The notes under the pieces were generated by a model. It did no database searches. It was not told the origin of the DNA and worked only from the letters and a program-made list of their open reading frames with translations. The position numbers were made by a program, and so were the translations under genes. 64,000 nucleotides of DNA from Prosthecobacter gellanilyticus (GTDB lineage: Bacteria > Verrucomicrobiota > Verrucomicrobiia > Verrucomicrobiales > Verrucomicrobiaceae), in contig NZ_BKAG01000004.1 of NCBI RefSeq assembly GCF_007992435.1, positions 1 through 64,000 of the forward strand. The letters are read 5' to 3'. Position 1 is the first letter of the stretch, and each line of letters begins with the position of its first letter. Shown piece after piece: positions 1 to 8,607 of this stretch.

Positions 1-20
1 ATGCGGGATGAGACTGCGGG

Positions 21-97
21 GTTTGGAGTGGTGGAGTCGTGGAGTGTTGGATTTGGCCAACTGGAAACCGAGAACTGAGAACAGCGAACTCTCAGAA
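21..97. repeat. Two short-period repeat arrays upstream of gmk
   Basis: Positions 21-56 repeat a GGAGTGGT-like unit of about 9-10 nt, and positions 61-97 repeat a GAGAACTGA-like unit. Both resemble other short-period arrays in this window, such as 40108-40166 for the first type. No gene is visible in bases 1-144. Confidence 0.5.
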
Positions 98-144
98 TCT
101 GCCAAAAGATTTGCGGTGGTGGCTTGTGTGCGTAATCCCAAATC

Positions 145-750
145 ATGCCCAGCTCTGACTCCCGCCTTGGTTTGCTCATCGTCGTCTCCGGTCCCTCCGG
201 CACGGGGAAGACCACGCTCTGCCGGAAGGCCTGTGAAAGCGGTCAGGCAGTGTTTTCCGTGTCCTGCACCACCCGCCCGCCGCGGCCGGGTGAGGTGGAC
301 GGAAAGGACTACTTCTTTTTGACCGAGGAAGACTTCCTCGCGCGAGTGGACCGTGGAGAGCTCTTTGAATACGCCCGGGTGCACAATCGCTGGTATGGTA
401 CGCTGAAAAGCTACGTGGCGGAGAATCTGCGCAAGGGGATCGACGTGCTGATGGACATCGATGTCCAGGGTGCGGCCCAGGTGCGTGGCTGTGAAGACGA
501 GCTGGTGACGAAGTGCCTGACGGACATCTTTGTCATGCCGCCGAGTCTGGAGGAACTGCGCGCGCGGCTTTCCGGTCGTGGCACCGACAGTGCGGAGGTG
601 GTGGAACTGCGTCTGAAGAATGCTGAAGCTGAGATGAAGCACTGGCGGGACTACCGCTACTGTCTGGTCAGCGATACCCGCGAGAGTGATGAGGCTAGGT
701 TCCGGGCCATCCTGCAAGCGGAGCGGATGCGCAGCAGCCTGCGGGAATAG
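145..750 (+). CDS. gmk: Guanylate kinase
   Basis: Phosphorylates GMP (and dGMP) to GDP with ATP, in the cytoplasm, for purine nucleotide salvage and synthesis. The P-loop GPSGTGKTT lies near residue 15. It is followed by the GMP-binding segment with TTRPPRPGEVDGKDYFF and the lid region further on. The 201-residue length matches the family (about 200-210). The start at ATG 145 puts the P-loop at its usual distance from the N-terminus. An overlapping upstream reading frame from position 8 has no family features and was ignored. The gene stands alone; the downstream gap of about 300 bases separates it from the kinase-like gene. Confidence 0.95.
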   Translation: MPSSDSRLGLLIVVSGPSGTGKTTLCRKACESGQAVFSVSCTTRPPRPGEVDGKDYFFLTEEDFLARVDRGELFEYARVHNRWYGTLKSYVAENLRKGIDVLMDIDVQGAAQVRGCEDELVTKCLTDIFVMPPSLEELRARLSGRGTDSAEVVELRLKNAEAEMKHWRDYRYCLVSDTRESDEARFRAILQAERMRSSLRE

Positions 751-1053
751 TCCGCAGGTTTCCAGAAGCGTGCATCGCCCCGGCTGCACTCATTCTCGAA
801 AAAATGGCTATTCTGAGCACGGCTTGCCGGGTTCATTGTGAACAAGTTTTTCTGGATTCATCGGGATTGTAAGAAGTTGCTCAGGGGGAGGGCCGTAGGC
901 TGAGCGGGAGTCGTAGATCATTGAATGAACTGTGTTGTCAAAACATGCCCGGCTTGATTCAATGCGAGCCCAACTCCATGTTTTAGCAGCGCTTTCTCCC
1001 GACCATCGCGTGATCCACCCCTCGACCATGACCCCAACCCCCGCGTGTGCTGA
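751..1053. other. Intergenic region, nothing recognised
   Basis: About 300 bases between gmk and the kinase-like gene. I see no convincing gene, hairpin terminator or repeat in it. Confidence 0.5.
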
Positions 1054-3630
1054 ATGAGTCTGCCTGAGATCGCTGGACATGAGTTGCTGGACCTCATCGG
1101 CAGCGGGCGCTGTGGTGCGGTCTATCGTGCGAGCGCGCATGGCAAGGCTTGCGCGGTGAAGGTGTTTTCGTCGATGGCGATCAACCGCAAGGCCCTGGCC
1201 ACGGCGGTGCGCGCCCTCCAGCAGATGCCGCATCATCGTGGAGTGCTGCCGGTGGAGGAGCTGAACTTTGAAAAGAGCCCCTACTACATGGCCACGCCGC
1301 TGGTGGGCGTGCTCACCAAGGATGCGCAAGGCCGCCGGCAGTGGCAGACCCCCACGCTGGAGTCCATGTGCCAGGGCAGCCTGCCGGCGGACAAGGCCTG
1401 GAGCCACATCTACCAGCTCGCAGATGCGCTGGCCTGGCTGCATAAGTATGGCGTGCCGCATGGCAACCTGCGCCCTTGCAATGTCCTGCTGGAGGATGAT
1501 GTGGAGTCCAGCATCCGGCTCACAGACATCGCGCAGGGCTGGGTGGGCGGCATCCACCACCTGGAGCTGACAGATCACTTCATGCATCTCTGCCCGGAGC
1601 AGGCGGAGAATCCGGACGGTGTGTTTGCCGGTTATGGTCCGTCCTGGGACGTGTATGCTTTTGGCGTCATCGCCTATCGTTTGCTCACCGGCCAGTTCCC
1701 GCGCGGAGGTCGCGTGTGGGCAGAGCAGATGGCGCTGGTGCAGCAGAAGGCCGCCGCCGGTCTGGCGTATGGCATTGACAGCATGGCGCTGCTGAACGCG
1801 GTGCGCGCGCAGCCGAAAGTCATGTGGCCCGCTGCGGCGCAATCCAAGTGGGATGAGCGCCGGCGCGGCATCATCGAGCGGGCGCTGGACCTGAATGTGT
1901 CCGCGCGCTGGTCAGATGCGCGTGAGGTGGTGCGTGAGTTTGAGATTTTGGAGTCGGACTATCTCCTGGAGGAGTCCCGCGATCAGACGGTGCAGGAGCG
2001 GAAAAAGCAGACGGTGAAGGTGCGCACTTTGCAGACGCTGGGCACAGGCCTCGCGGCAGCGCTGGCGGCGAGCTGCATCTATGCCTTCCTGCAGCTGAGG
2101 CGCGCACAGAATGATGAGGTGGTGATTGCCAAGCAGGACACAGTGCTGCAGCACGAGAAGAAAACGCGGGATGACAAGATCACGGACCTGACGCAGCAGC
2201 GTGACTCCGTGATCGGCCAAAAGAAGACGGCGGATGACAACCTGAAGCACGCGCAGAATGCGGTGGACCAGTTCCTCACGCAGCTGCTGCAGACGCCGAC
2301 GAGCAACCAATTGGATGTCGAGTTCTCCAAAGGCCAGCTCAATGACGCGCTGAGCTTTTGCATGGCAGGGCTGCCGGCGCTGGAGAAAAATCCGCAGCTC
2401 GGTGTCGAGCGCCTGCGCGTGTATGGAAACATCGGCCAGATCCATCTGCGTCTGCGTGACCACGCCTCCGCGCTCATCTATCTGGCCAAGGCGCGCGATC
2501 AGGCGGCGAAGCTGATTCAGGAGAACCCGTCCTCACCGGATGCTTCCTTGTATCAACAATGGTTCGGCCGCTACAGCCTGCTGCTCTCGGACATTCACGA
2601 GCATCGCGGTGAGCATGAGATGTCGCTGAAGCTGCTGAAGGATGCGACTCCCGCTCTTGCTGCGGGTCTGGCCGCGGATCCGAAGAACCGTCTCGCCCGC
2701 AATGAGAGCGCCCGCGCCAGCATGGAGTATGGCCGCCGCACGCTGCAGCAGGGTGACATGGTGGAGGCGGAGAAGGCCCTGGCGAAGGTTTCCGAGATTC
2801 TCGATCCGAAAGTGATCGGCGCGGACCTGATCCCGGATGAAAAATTCCTGCTCGCCCGCGCCAAGTTCGCGCAAGGCCAGGCCCAGCGTGATGCGGGCCG
2901 CGCGCAGGATGCTCTGGCCACGCTTATCGATGCCGTGACGGAGATGGGGCAGCTGGTGATGAACTCCTCGCCTCGCAATCAGGATCAGGCGCTGATGCTG
3001 GCGGAAGCCTACACCGAGCTCGCGGAGCTGCTGGTGAAGGCTGTGGGCATCAAGGAAGCTCGCGAGGCCTATTCCCAGGCCATCCCGATCCTGCTCGAGC
3101 TGAACCGTCTGCTGCCGGAATGGGCGGATGTGAAATACTGGCTGGCGCGCAACTACGCTGGTACCGCCTTGCTCGACCGCGATGAAGGACGTCCGGGAGA
3201 TGCGGTGAAGCGCAAGCAGGACGCCATCGAGCTGCTGAACGAGATCCTGGCTGATGAGCAGGACAATGTGCGATACGGCATCCTGCTCGCTCGTTCGCGT
3301 GGCGAGTATGCGGAGCTCATGTCTGACATGGGCAAGGAGAGCGCTGCTCTGCCGATCGTGAAACAGGCGGTGGAGGCCATGGAGGCGCTGCTGGGCAAGG
3401 ACCCGCAGGCCGCGATGAGTCCTGAGCGCCGTCAGTGGGAGATGCAGCTCGCCCAGATGTGCGGCGTGCTGGGACATACCAGCCAGTCTGCTGGCAAGAA
3501 GGCGGATGCCAAGGCCGCCTTCCAGCGCAGCGCCCAGATCTGGGATAAACTGGCGGCCATCATGCCGGGTGACGAGGCCATCCAGCAAGGCCAGACGTAC
3601 ACCAAGGAACGCCTCGCCAAGCTGAAGTAA
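1054..3630 (+). CDS. Membrane kinase-like protein (probable pseudokinase) with TPR-like sensor region
   Basis: An 858-residue protein. The N-terminal serine/threonine kinase fold keeps the glycine loop GSGRCGAVY (16-24) and the ATP lysine K36 in AVKVF. The catalytic-loop HRD motif is HGN at 136-138, so the catalytic Asp is Asn, and DFG reads DIA at 158-160 (Asp kept). PEQ and the DVYAFG helix are conserved. A single membrane segment lies at about 328-348, followed by a charged coiled coil and then a long alpha-helical region of TPR-like repeats to the C-terminus. The layout (cytoplasmic kinase, one membrane span, extracytoplasmic repeats) is common in Planctomycetes and Verrucomicrobia. It may act as a pseudokinase scaffold or sensor; weak activity through an alternative base is not excluded. 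It is followed 33 bases later by the ribokinase gene, perhaps cotranscribed. Confidence 0.85.
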   Translation: MSLPEIAGHELLDLIGSGRCGAVYRASAHGKACAVKVFSSMAINRKALATAVRALQQMPHHRGVLPVEELNFEKSPYYMATPLVGVLTKDAQGRRQWQTPTLESMCQGSLPADKAWSHIYQLADALAWLHKYGVPHGNLRPCNVLLEDDVESSIRLTDIAQGWVGGIHHLELTDHFMHLCPEQAENPDGVFAGYGPSWDVYAFGVIAYRLLTGQFPRGGRVWAEQMALVQQKAAAGLAYGIDSMALLNAVRAQPKVMWPAAAQSKWDERRRGIIERALDLNVSARWSDAREVVREFEILESDYLLEESRDQTVQERKKQTVKVRTLQTLGTGLAAALAASCIYAFLQLRRAQNDEVVIAKQDTVLQHEKKTRDDKITDLTQQRDSVIGQKKTADDNLKHAQNAVDQFLTQLLQTPTSNQLDVEFSKGQLNDALSFCMAGLPALEKNPQLGVERLRVYGNIGQIHLRLRDHASALIYLAKARDQAAKLIQENPSSPDASLYQQWFGRYSLLLSDIHEHRGEHEMSLKLLKDATPALAAGLAADPKNRLARNESARASMEYGRRTLQQGDMVEAEKALAKVSEILDPKVIGADLIPDEKFLLARAKFAQGQAQRDAGRAQDALATLIDAVTEMGQLVMNSSPRNQDQALMLAEAYTELAELLVKAVGIKEAREAYSQAIPILLELNRLLPEWADVKYWLARNYAGTALLDRDEGRPGDAVKRKQDAIELLNEILADEQDNVRYGILLARSRGEYAELMSDMGKESAALPIVKQAVEAMEALLGKDPQAAMSPERRQWEMQLAQMCGVLGHTSQSAGKKADAKAAFQRSAQIWDKLAAIMPGDEAIQQGQTYTKERLAKLK

Positions 3631-3663
3631 AGCCTGGCTCAAAACCTAACCTATTTTTATATC

Positions 3664-4629
3664 ATGGCTCGTGCATCTGCTGCCAATATTGTTGTCGTCG
3701 GTTCGTTGAATGTGGACTTTATTTCCCTGGTGCCGCATCTGCCCGGAGCGGGAGATGCGGTGGTCGCCGCGCAGCTCGAAAAGCGCTTCGGCGGCAAAGG
3801 GGGCAACCAGGCTCTCTCCGCTGTGCGCCAGGGCGCGCAGGTGATGCTCGTCGGCAATCTCGGGGATGATCCGGACGGTCGTGACTACCGCAACCATCTG
3901 CGCCGTGAGGCGGTGAACTGCAGCAGCCTGAACACGGTACGCGGAACCACCGGCAGCGCCTATGTGACCGTGGACCCGAAGGGGCGAAACCAGACGGTGA
4001 TCATCCCGGGGGCGAACGGCCAGCTCACAGGCCCCTCCATCAAGATGCAGCGGCCGCGCATCGCGGTGGCGGGCGCGCTTTTGATCCAGCTTGAGATCCC
4101 GCTGGAACCCGCGCTGGATGCCATCCGCATCGCCAATGAAGCCAAAGTGCCGGTGGTGCTGAATGCCTCGCCGATCACCCCTGATTTTCCGTGGGGCGAG
4201 GTGAAGATCGATGTGCTCATCGTGAACCAGCACGAGGCACGCCAGCTCTTTGAAACCACCATTTCCTCCAGTTCGGCGAATCACGAAGTCTGGAAGGAGC
4301 GCATGGCGGAGCGGAAGATCCGTCATCTCATCATCACACGCGGTCCCACGGCCACTCTCTCCATCGGCAAGTCTGGTGTGGATGAGGTGCCTGTGCAGTC
4401 CGTGACGCCGGTGGACACGGTGGGCGCGGGAGATGTGTTTGCCGGTGCCTTCACCGCGCACTATGCGGAAGGCACGGACATCGTGGAATGCATCCGCTGG
4501 GCCAACACGGCGGCGGCGCTTTCGACGCTGAAGGCAGGCGCACAGGAAGGCGTGCCCTATCGTGGTGACGTGCAGAGCGTGCTCGGCACGGTGCGCAGCC
4601 GGGCTGCCGCCGCGGCTTCACCTCGCTAG
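3664..4629 (+). CDS. rbsK: Ribokinase, PfkB family
   Basis: Phosphorylates ribose at O5 with ATP in the cytoplasm, feeding the pentose phosphate pathway. The sequence has the N-terminal GSLNVD sugar-lid strand, PfkB signature 1 (GGKGGNQA, near residue 43) and signature 2 DTVGAGDVFAGAF near residue 250, which contains the catalytic Asp. The 321-residue length fits ribokinases (about 305-320). The ATG at 3664 gives a compact N-terminus. It lies just downstream of the kinase-like gene on the same strand. A different sugar substrate within the PfkB family is possible, but the GGKGGNQA and GSLNVD motifs favour ribokinase. Confidence 0.88.
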   Translation: MARASAANIVVVGSLNVDFISLVPHLPGAGDAVVAAQLEKRFGGKGGNQALSAVRQGAQVMLVGNLGDDPDGRDYRNHLRREAVNCSSLNTVRGTTGSAYVTVDPKGRNQTVIIPGANGQLTGPSIKMQRPRIAVAGALLIQLEIPLEPALDAIRIANEAKVPVVLNASPITPDFPWGEVKIDVLIVNQHEARQLFETTISSSSANHEVWKERMAERKIRHLIITRGPTATLSIGKSGVDEVPVQSVTPVDTVGAGDVFAGAFTAHYAEGTDIVECIRWANTAAALSTLKAGAQEGVPYRGDVQSVLGTVRSRAAAAASPR

Positions 4630-4630
4630 A

Positions 4631-5452
4631 CTACTTTGGGTTAGGTGAGGAGACGTCCAGCTCCACGCGCATGCCTGCCTTCAGGTGGAGGTCGGCATTG
4701 TCCACCAGGAGCTTGATGCGGTAGAGGCCGCTCTCGGCATCCATGCGCGGGTCGATGAAGTCGAGCCTGCCGGTGATGGGCCTGGAGCCGGGCAGGGAAG
4801 GAACCTTGATGGACATGGACTCACCGGTCTTCAGTGACTGCGCCTGCGCAGGCTCGAGATAGAACTGCGCATACACCTGACGGATGTGCACGATCTGCGC
4901 CACGGTTTCATCGAGCAGCAAGGCCTCACCCGGTTCCTTGTCACGCTTCACCACGATGCCCTGGATCGGCGCGCGGATGGTGCGCTCGTTCAGCCTCACC
5001 TGCGCGGCTTTTTGCTGGATGGTGGCGAGATCGTATTCGATGCGCTTCTTGAGCGCGTCCTCGCGCGTGCCGATCTTGTCCGCGAGCAGCTTCTCCGCGG
5101 CTTCGTGATCGAACTTGGCCTTTTCCAGGACCTTGGCGGTGCGCTCGACATCGAGCTTCTCGACCTCGTCACTCAAGCGGACAAGCGCCTGGCCTTTCTC
5201 CACCGTGTCACCTTCCTTGACTAGGATCTCCGCGACGATGCCGGTGGTGGGAGTGCCGATCTGCACGTCCTGCAGTGGCAGGATGAGGCCGGGGATGGGA
5301 GCGGCACCAATGTCCAAGCTGAGAGCTAAAAAGAAAAAGCCCAGACACTTCGTGTTCGTGGAGATCAACTGCCAGGCATGGGCCGTTAGTGTTAAGAGCC
5401 ATGACTTCGCCGAGAGCAGCGCGGAAGCAGGTGGGTGGCATAGCATGATCAA
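4631..5452 (-). CDS. Periplasmic adaptor (membrane fusion) protein, HlyD/RND type
   Basis: A 273-residue exported protein. After a hydrophobic N-terminal segment it shows the lipoyl/barrel-sandwich half motif (VGTPTTGIV-like, then VKEGDTVEKGQALVRL). A coiled-coil hairpin of about 60 residues follows, then the second lipoyl half (RTIRAPIQGIVVKRDKEPGEAL) and a beta-barrel domain. This is the order of adaptors that link an inner-membrane pump to an outer-membrane channel. It is shorter than typical MexA-type proteins and stands alone: no pump or channel gene is adjacent. Its gene converges with rbsK, with the two stop codons almost touching. The exact start is uncertain; two Met codons lie near the N-terminus. 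Confidence 0.8.
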   Translation of the reverse strand: MIMLCHPPASALLSAKSWLLTLTAHAWQLISTNTKCLGFFFLALSLDIGAAPIPGLILPLQDVQIGTPTTGIVAEILVKEGDTVEKGQALVRLSDEVEKLDVERTAKVLEKAKFDHEAAEKLLADKIGTREDALKKRIEYDLATIQQKAAQVRLNERTIRAPIQGIVVKRDKEPGEALLLDETVAQIVHIRQVYAQFYLEPAQAQSLKTGESMSIKVPSLPGSRPITGRLDFIDPRMDAESGLYRIKLLVDNADLHLKAGMRVELDVSSPNPK

Positions 5453-5627
5453 GGCACGGGGATGGATCTATATGAATGTGACAGTCACTCAGGCCCAGAG
5501 CAAGCATGGACATGAATGTGGAGCAGGCTCAGGCAATAGCCTGGTGAAGTACTCCTGAAGAACCCTGAGAGTGGATTGACAGAAGAATGTTTGCGGAAAC
5601 TTTCGGGGAGGTTATGGGCATTCACGC

Positions 5628-7340
5628 ATGCAGAACCGCCTACTTACCACTCTATCTCAATGGGTATTGATCCTTATCGGCGCTTTCGGCGCACTCTCAA
5701 GTGAGGCGGCCATTGCAGACTTTGCCGGCGGATATGCCTCCAACCTCTCCACCGTGGAAGGAGATCCTGCATCGGCTGTTTATTACGGCCGGGTGGAGCT
5801 GACCGTCACCACCAAGGGTGCGGTGACTGGCAAGATGCTGACCCGTGCTGGCAAGAGTTACAGCTTTTCCACGACAGTCACACAGGCGGTGGGCTCAACC
5901 ACGGCCAATCAGGCGAATGTGGTCGTTTTCCGCAATGCGCAGAAGATCGGACTCATCAACTTCACTCTCACCATCAATCCTGATGGCAGCCTGATCATCA
6001 TCGGGGAGAACATCAATCCTGCGGACAGTATGGCTGTGTTTGCGTCGGAATCCTCGCTGAAATTTGCCACCTTCACAGGCAAGGCTGGCTCCACTCCTTC
6101 CTGGGCAGGTTTTTACACGCTGGCCCTGGTGGCACCGACCCCATCCGTCCCTACTGTCCCAGCTGGCGCAGGTTACGCTTCTCTCACTGTCTCTCCGACC
6201 GGCGTGCTGACTTACAAAGGCAAGCTCGGAGATGGAACGGCCTTCACCGGCAGCGCCAAGCCCAGCATCAACGGCGACTATAGCATCTACCTGGTGCCTG
6301 CGGGCTATGCCGTCGGCGGGTATTTTTCGATGGAGCTGAACATGACCAGCCTTGGGCTTCAAGCGGACTCGGCAGATTGGAAAAAGGCCCCGAAGGCCGC
6401 TGACAAGGCCTATCCAGGCGGATTCTCCGCACTGCCTTCGGTGATCGTGCGTCCCTGGCTGGTCGCAGCCAAGGGTACGTTCCCGCTGGGCAATCTGCTG
6501 GGCTTTGGCACGAGCAAAAATTTCAATGTCGCCTTTTCCGGCGAAGGGCTGGCCGATGGCAACTACAGCGCCACTCTTCCAGACACGGCACGTGTCACCC
6601 TGCTGGGCGGGATCATCGCCGTGTCGGGTGCTCCGAACGCGCCTGCCGAAAACAACGTCAATGCCTGGAACGCTCTTTGGAGTGTGAAGCTCAATGTGCT
6701 CACGGGCGTCTACACCGGCACCCAGATCCTCCGGCACACGGTGGGCACCAAGGTGATCACCCGAAAGATCCCTGTCGAAGGTGTCTTCAGCATGCCAGAC
6801 AGCATCACCAGCGCCCCGTTCGCCTACGGTCAGTATCTCGTCACTCCCATCGCGGTGGGGTCTAAAGCCGTCTCAGGCCTTGTGACCTTCACAGGCCCGA
6901 TCACTGAAAACCCGCTGGTCGCCACGGCAGGCACCTACTCCGCGCGTATGGATGAAACGCTTCTTGAGGATGGCAGTATTGTTAATGGGGTCTATGTCCC
7001 GGCTGCCAAGCCCGCCAGACCAGCCGGCTCTCCGGCTGACAATCAGGTCGTCAAAGTGGTCATCTCAGAAGATCTGAGCAAGATCATCTTCAATGGCGTG
7101 GAGTTAACTTATATCGGGCCTGCACTGAATGGACGTGTGTATCAAAAAACGTACGTGCCACGGAGCGTGGGCGCCCTCGGCGGACAGTTCGCTGTCACCA
7201 TTGGTGTGAATCCAGTGACTGGGCAGATCACCTCTTTGGCTGGATTGACCGAGTTTATCTCAGTGTCGCTCAGCGCTCGTTCTCAGACCACGATCTTCGA
7301 GGTGAAGGAGCCGTTCGCTCTGAATTTCACGAAGCTCTAA
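5628..7340 (+). CDS. Large secreted protein of unknown function
   Basis: A 570-residue protein with a clear signal peptide (hydrophobic stretch about residues 12-26, ending SSEA-A). The rest is rich in Gly, Thr, Ser and Val with alternating beta-type patterns. Repeated motifs of the type FAGGYA/FTGKAG/YKGKLG each begin a 40-60 residue unit, suggesting repeated beta domains (for example 'tracer-type' ligand or surface domains). I do not recognise a catalytic motif. It is followed by a clear hairpin terminator, so it is likely monocistronic. It is probably a cell-surface or extracellular protein. Confidence 0.75.
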   Translation: MQNRLLTTLSQWVLILIGAFGALSSEAAIADFAGGYASNLSTVEGDPASAVYYGRVELTVTTKGAVTGKMLTRAGKSYSFSTTVTQAVGSTTANQANVVVFRNAQKIGLINFTLTINPDGSLIIIGENINPADSMAVFASESSLKFATFTGKAGSTPSWAGFYTLALVAPTPSVPTVPAGAGYASLTVSPTGVLTYKGKLGDGTAFTGSAKPSINGDYSIYLVPAGYAVGGYFSMELNMTSLGLQADSADWKKAPKAADKAYPGGFSALPSVIVRPWLVAAKGTFPLGNLLGFGTSKNFNVAFSGEGLADGNYSATLPDTARVTLLGGIIAVSGAPNAPAENNVNAWNALWSVKLNVLTGVYTGTQILRHTVGTKVITRKIPVEGVFSMPDSITSAPFAYGQYLVTPIAVGSKAVSGLVTFTGPITENPLVATAGTYSARMDETLLEDGSIVNGVYVPAAKPARPAGSPADNQVVKVVISEDLSKIIFNGVELTYIGPALNGRVYQKTYVPRSVGALGGQFAVTIGVNPVTGQITSLAGLTEFISVSLSARSQTTIFEVKEPFALNFTKL

Positions 7341-7373
7341 ACGAAGAGTTCTCAGATCTTAAATTTCATTAGG

Positions 7374-7406
7374 CTCCAGTCTCCTCAGCGGGACTGGAGT
7401 CTTTTT
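7374..7406 (+). terminator. Intrinsic terminator
   Basis: The 8-bp stem CTCCAGTC/GACTGGAG is followed by a T-run, 33 bases after the stop codon of the secreted protein gene. Confidence 0.85.
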
Positions 7407-7464
7407 GCGTGAACCTTCGAAGGTCCCCAAGCAATCTGTGGTGCCAGGACACGACCCGGGGGCC

Positions 7465-8466
7465 TCACGCCACCAACGGCAGATTCGGATCAACGTCTGC
7501 TTCGAGGGGGGAGGTGTGGCCTAGCTGGAAACGCTGCGCGGCGGCGTAGGCGATCATGGCGGCGTTGTCGGTACTGAGGTCAGGACGGGCGAGCAAAAGC
7601 GTGAGGCCTTCCTTGGCGCAGCGGGCGGTGAGCTTGGCGCGCAGACCGCGATTGCAACTGACACCACCGCTGACGGTGACGAGCTTTTCACGGCAGCGCT
7701 TGGCGGCGAGCACGAGCTTTTCCACGAGCACCTCGCAGATGGCTTCCTGCACGCTTGCGCAGACATCGGCGAGCGATGACTCACTCTTCAGATCAAGCTT
7801 GGGCAACTCATAGAGAACGGCAGTTTTGAGGCCGCTGAAACTGAACTCGAGGCTTTCGCCGTCCATGAAGCTGCGTGGAAAACTGTGGGCATCGGCGCGG
7901 CCCTTGGCAGCCATCTTGTCGATCTCCGGTCCGCCGGGATACGGCAGGCCGATCATCTTGGCGATCTTGTCAAAGGCCTCACCAGCGGCGTCATCGCGCG
8001 TGCGACCTAACAAGCGATACTCACCCACGCCGGTCATGTGAATGAGCATCGTGTGACCGCCGCTGACGATGAGGGCGACACTGCGACGGGGAGGTCCATT
8101 GCCGGCCATGAAGGGGGAAAGTAGATGCCCCTCCATGTGGTTCACCGCGAGGAAGGGTTTGGATTCAGCGACTGCCAGGGCTTTGGCCATGCTGGTGCCG
8201 ATGAGCAGGCTGCTGACGAGGCCCGGGCCGCTGGTCGCGGCGAAGGCCTGGATGTCTCCGAGCTTTACCTGGGCTTCTGCGAGCACCTGCTCCACAAGCG
8301 GGCGTACATGCAGGATGTGGTTTCGTGATGCCACCTCGGGCACAACGCCGCCGAACTTGCGGTGGATCTCAATCTGCGAAGCCACGGACGAGGCCAGAAT
8401 GTCTCCCTCCGCCGTGCAGATGGCTGCGGCGGTTTCATCACAGGAAGATTCGAGGGCGAGGAGCAT
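7465..8466 (-). CDS. tsaD: tRNA N6-adenosine threonylcarbamoyltransferase
   Basis: Transfers threonylcarbamoyl from TC-AMP to A37 of ANN-decoding tRNAs, as part of the TsaB/D/E complex. The protein opens with the hallmark MLLALESSCDETAAA. It contains the metal-binding VNHMEGH pair and the glycine-rich ASKHA ATPase motifs (ATSGPGLVSSLL, LIVSGGHT, SGGVSCNRGLR). Length is 333 residues, normal for the family. The frame stays open upstream, but that part encodes a translated 10-nt repeat array (TIANNRKPLQTIANG) and cannot be native, so I chose the Met at 8466. Substrate tRNAs are abundant in the tRNA array of this window, though TsaD is a housekeeping gene. Confidence 0.93.
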   Translation of the reverse strand: MLLALESSCDETAAAICTAEGDILASSVASQIEIHRKFGGVVPEVASRNHILHVRPLVEQVLAEAQVKLGDIQAFAATSGPGLVSSLLIGTSMAKALAVAESKPFLAVNHMEGHLLSPFMAGNGPPRRSVALIVSGGHTMLIHMTGVGEYRLLGRTRDDAAGEAFDKIAKMIGLPYPGGPEIDKMAAKGRADAHSFPRSFMDGESLEFSFSGLKTAVLYELPKLDLKSESSLADVCASVQEAICEVLVEKLVLAAKRCREKLVTVSGGVSCNRGLRAKLTARCAKEGLTLLLARPDLSTDNAAMIAYAAAQRFQLGHTSPLEADVDPNLPLVA

Positions 8467-8499
8467 GGGCGGGGTGGCCGAAGGCCGGGAGCCGTTTGC

Positions 8500-8602
8500 G
8501 ATTGTTTGCAGTGGTTTACGGTTGTTTGCAATCGTTTGGGGATCCCGAGGCTTGGGAAACAACTGCAAACCATGGCAAACCACTGCAAACAATCGCAAAC
8601 TT
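8500..8602. repeat. Inverted pair of 10-nt-period repeat arrays
   Basis: The left arm repeats TTGTTTGCAG/TGGTTTACGG/TTGTTTGCAA with an exact 10-nt period. The right arm is the reverse complement of nearly the same array, separated by a short GATCCC-type centre. A third copy of this sequence lies at 26462-26513. It fills the gap between tsaD and the M23 peptidase gene. Confidence 0.8.
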
Positions 8603-8607
8603 TCGCC

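Noticed and set aside
808-3642. Long minus-strand frames (for example 344 and 369 aa) opposite the kinase-like gene
   Set aside because: GC-rich antisense shadows of a clear gene, with unnatural Arg/His/Gln composition.
8466-8598. A longer N-terminus for TsaD
   Set aside because: The extra 44 residues are a translation of the 10-nt repeat array.
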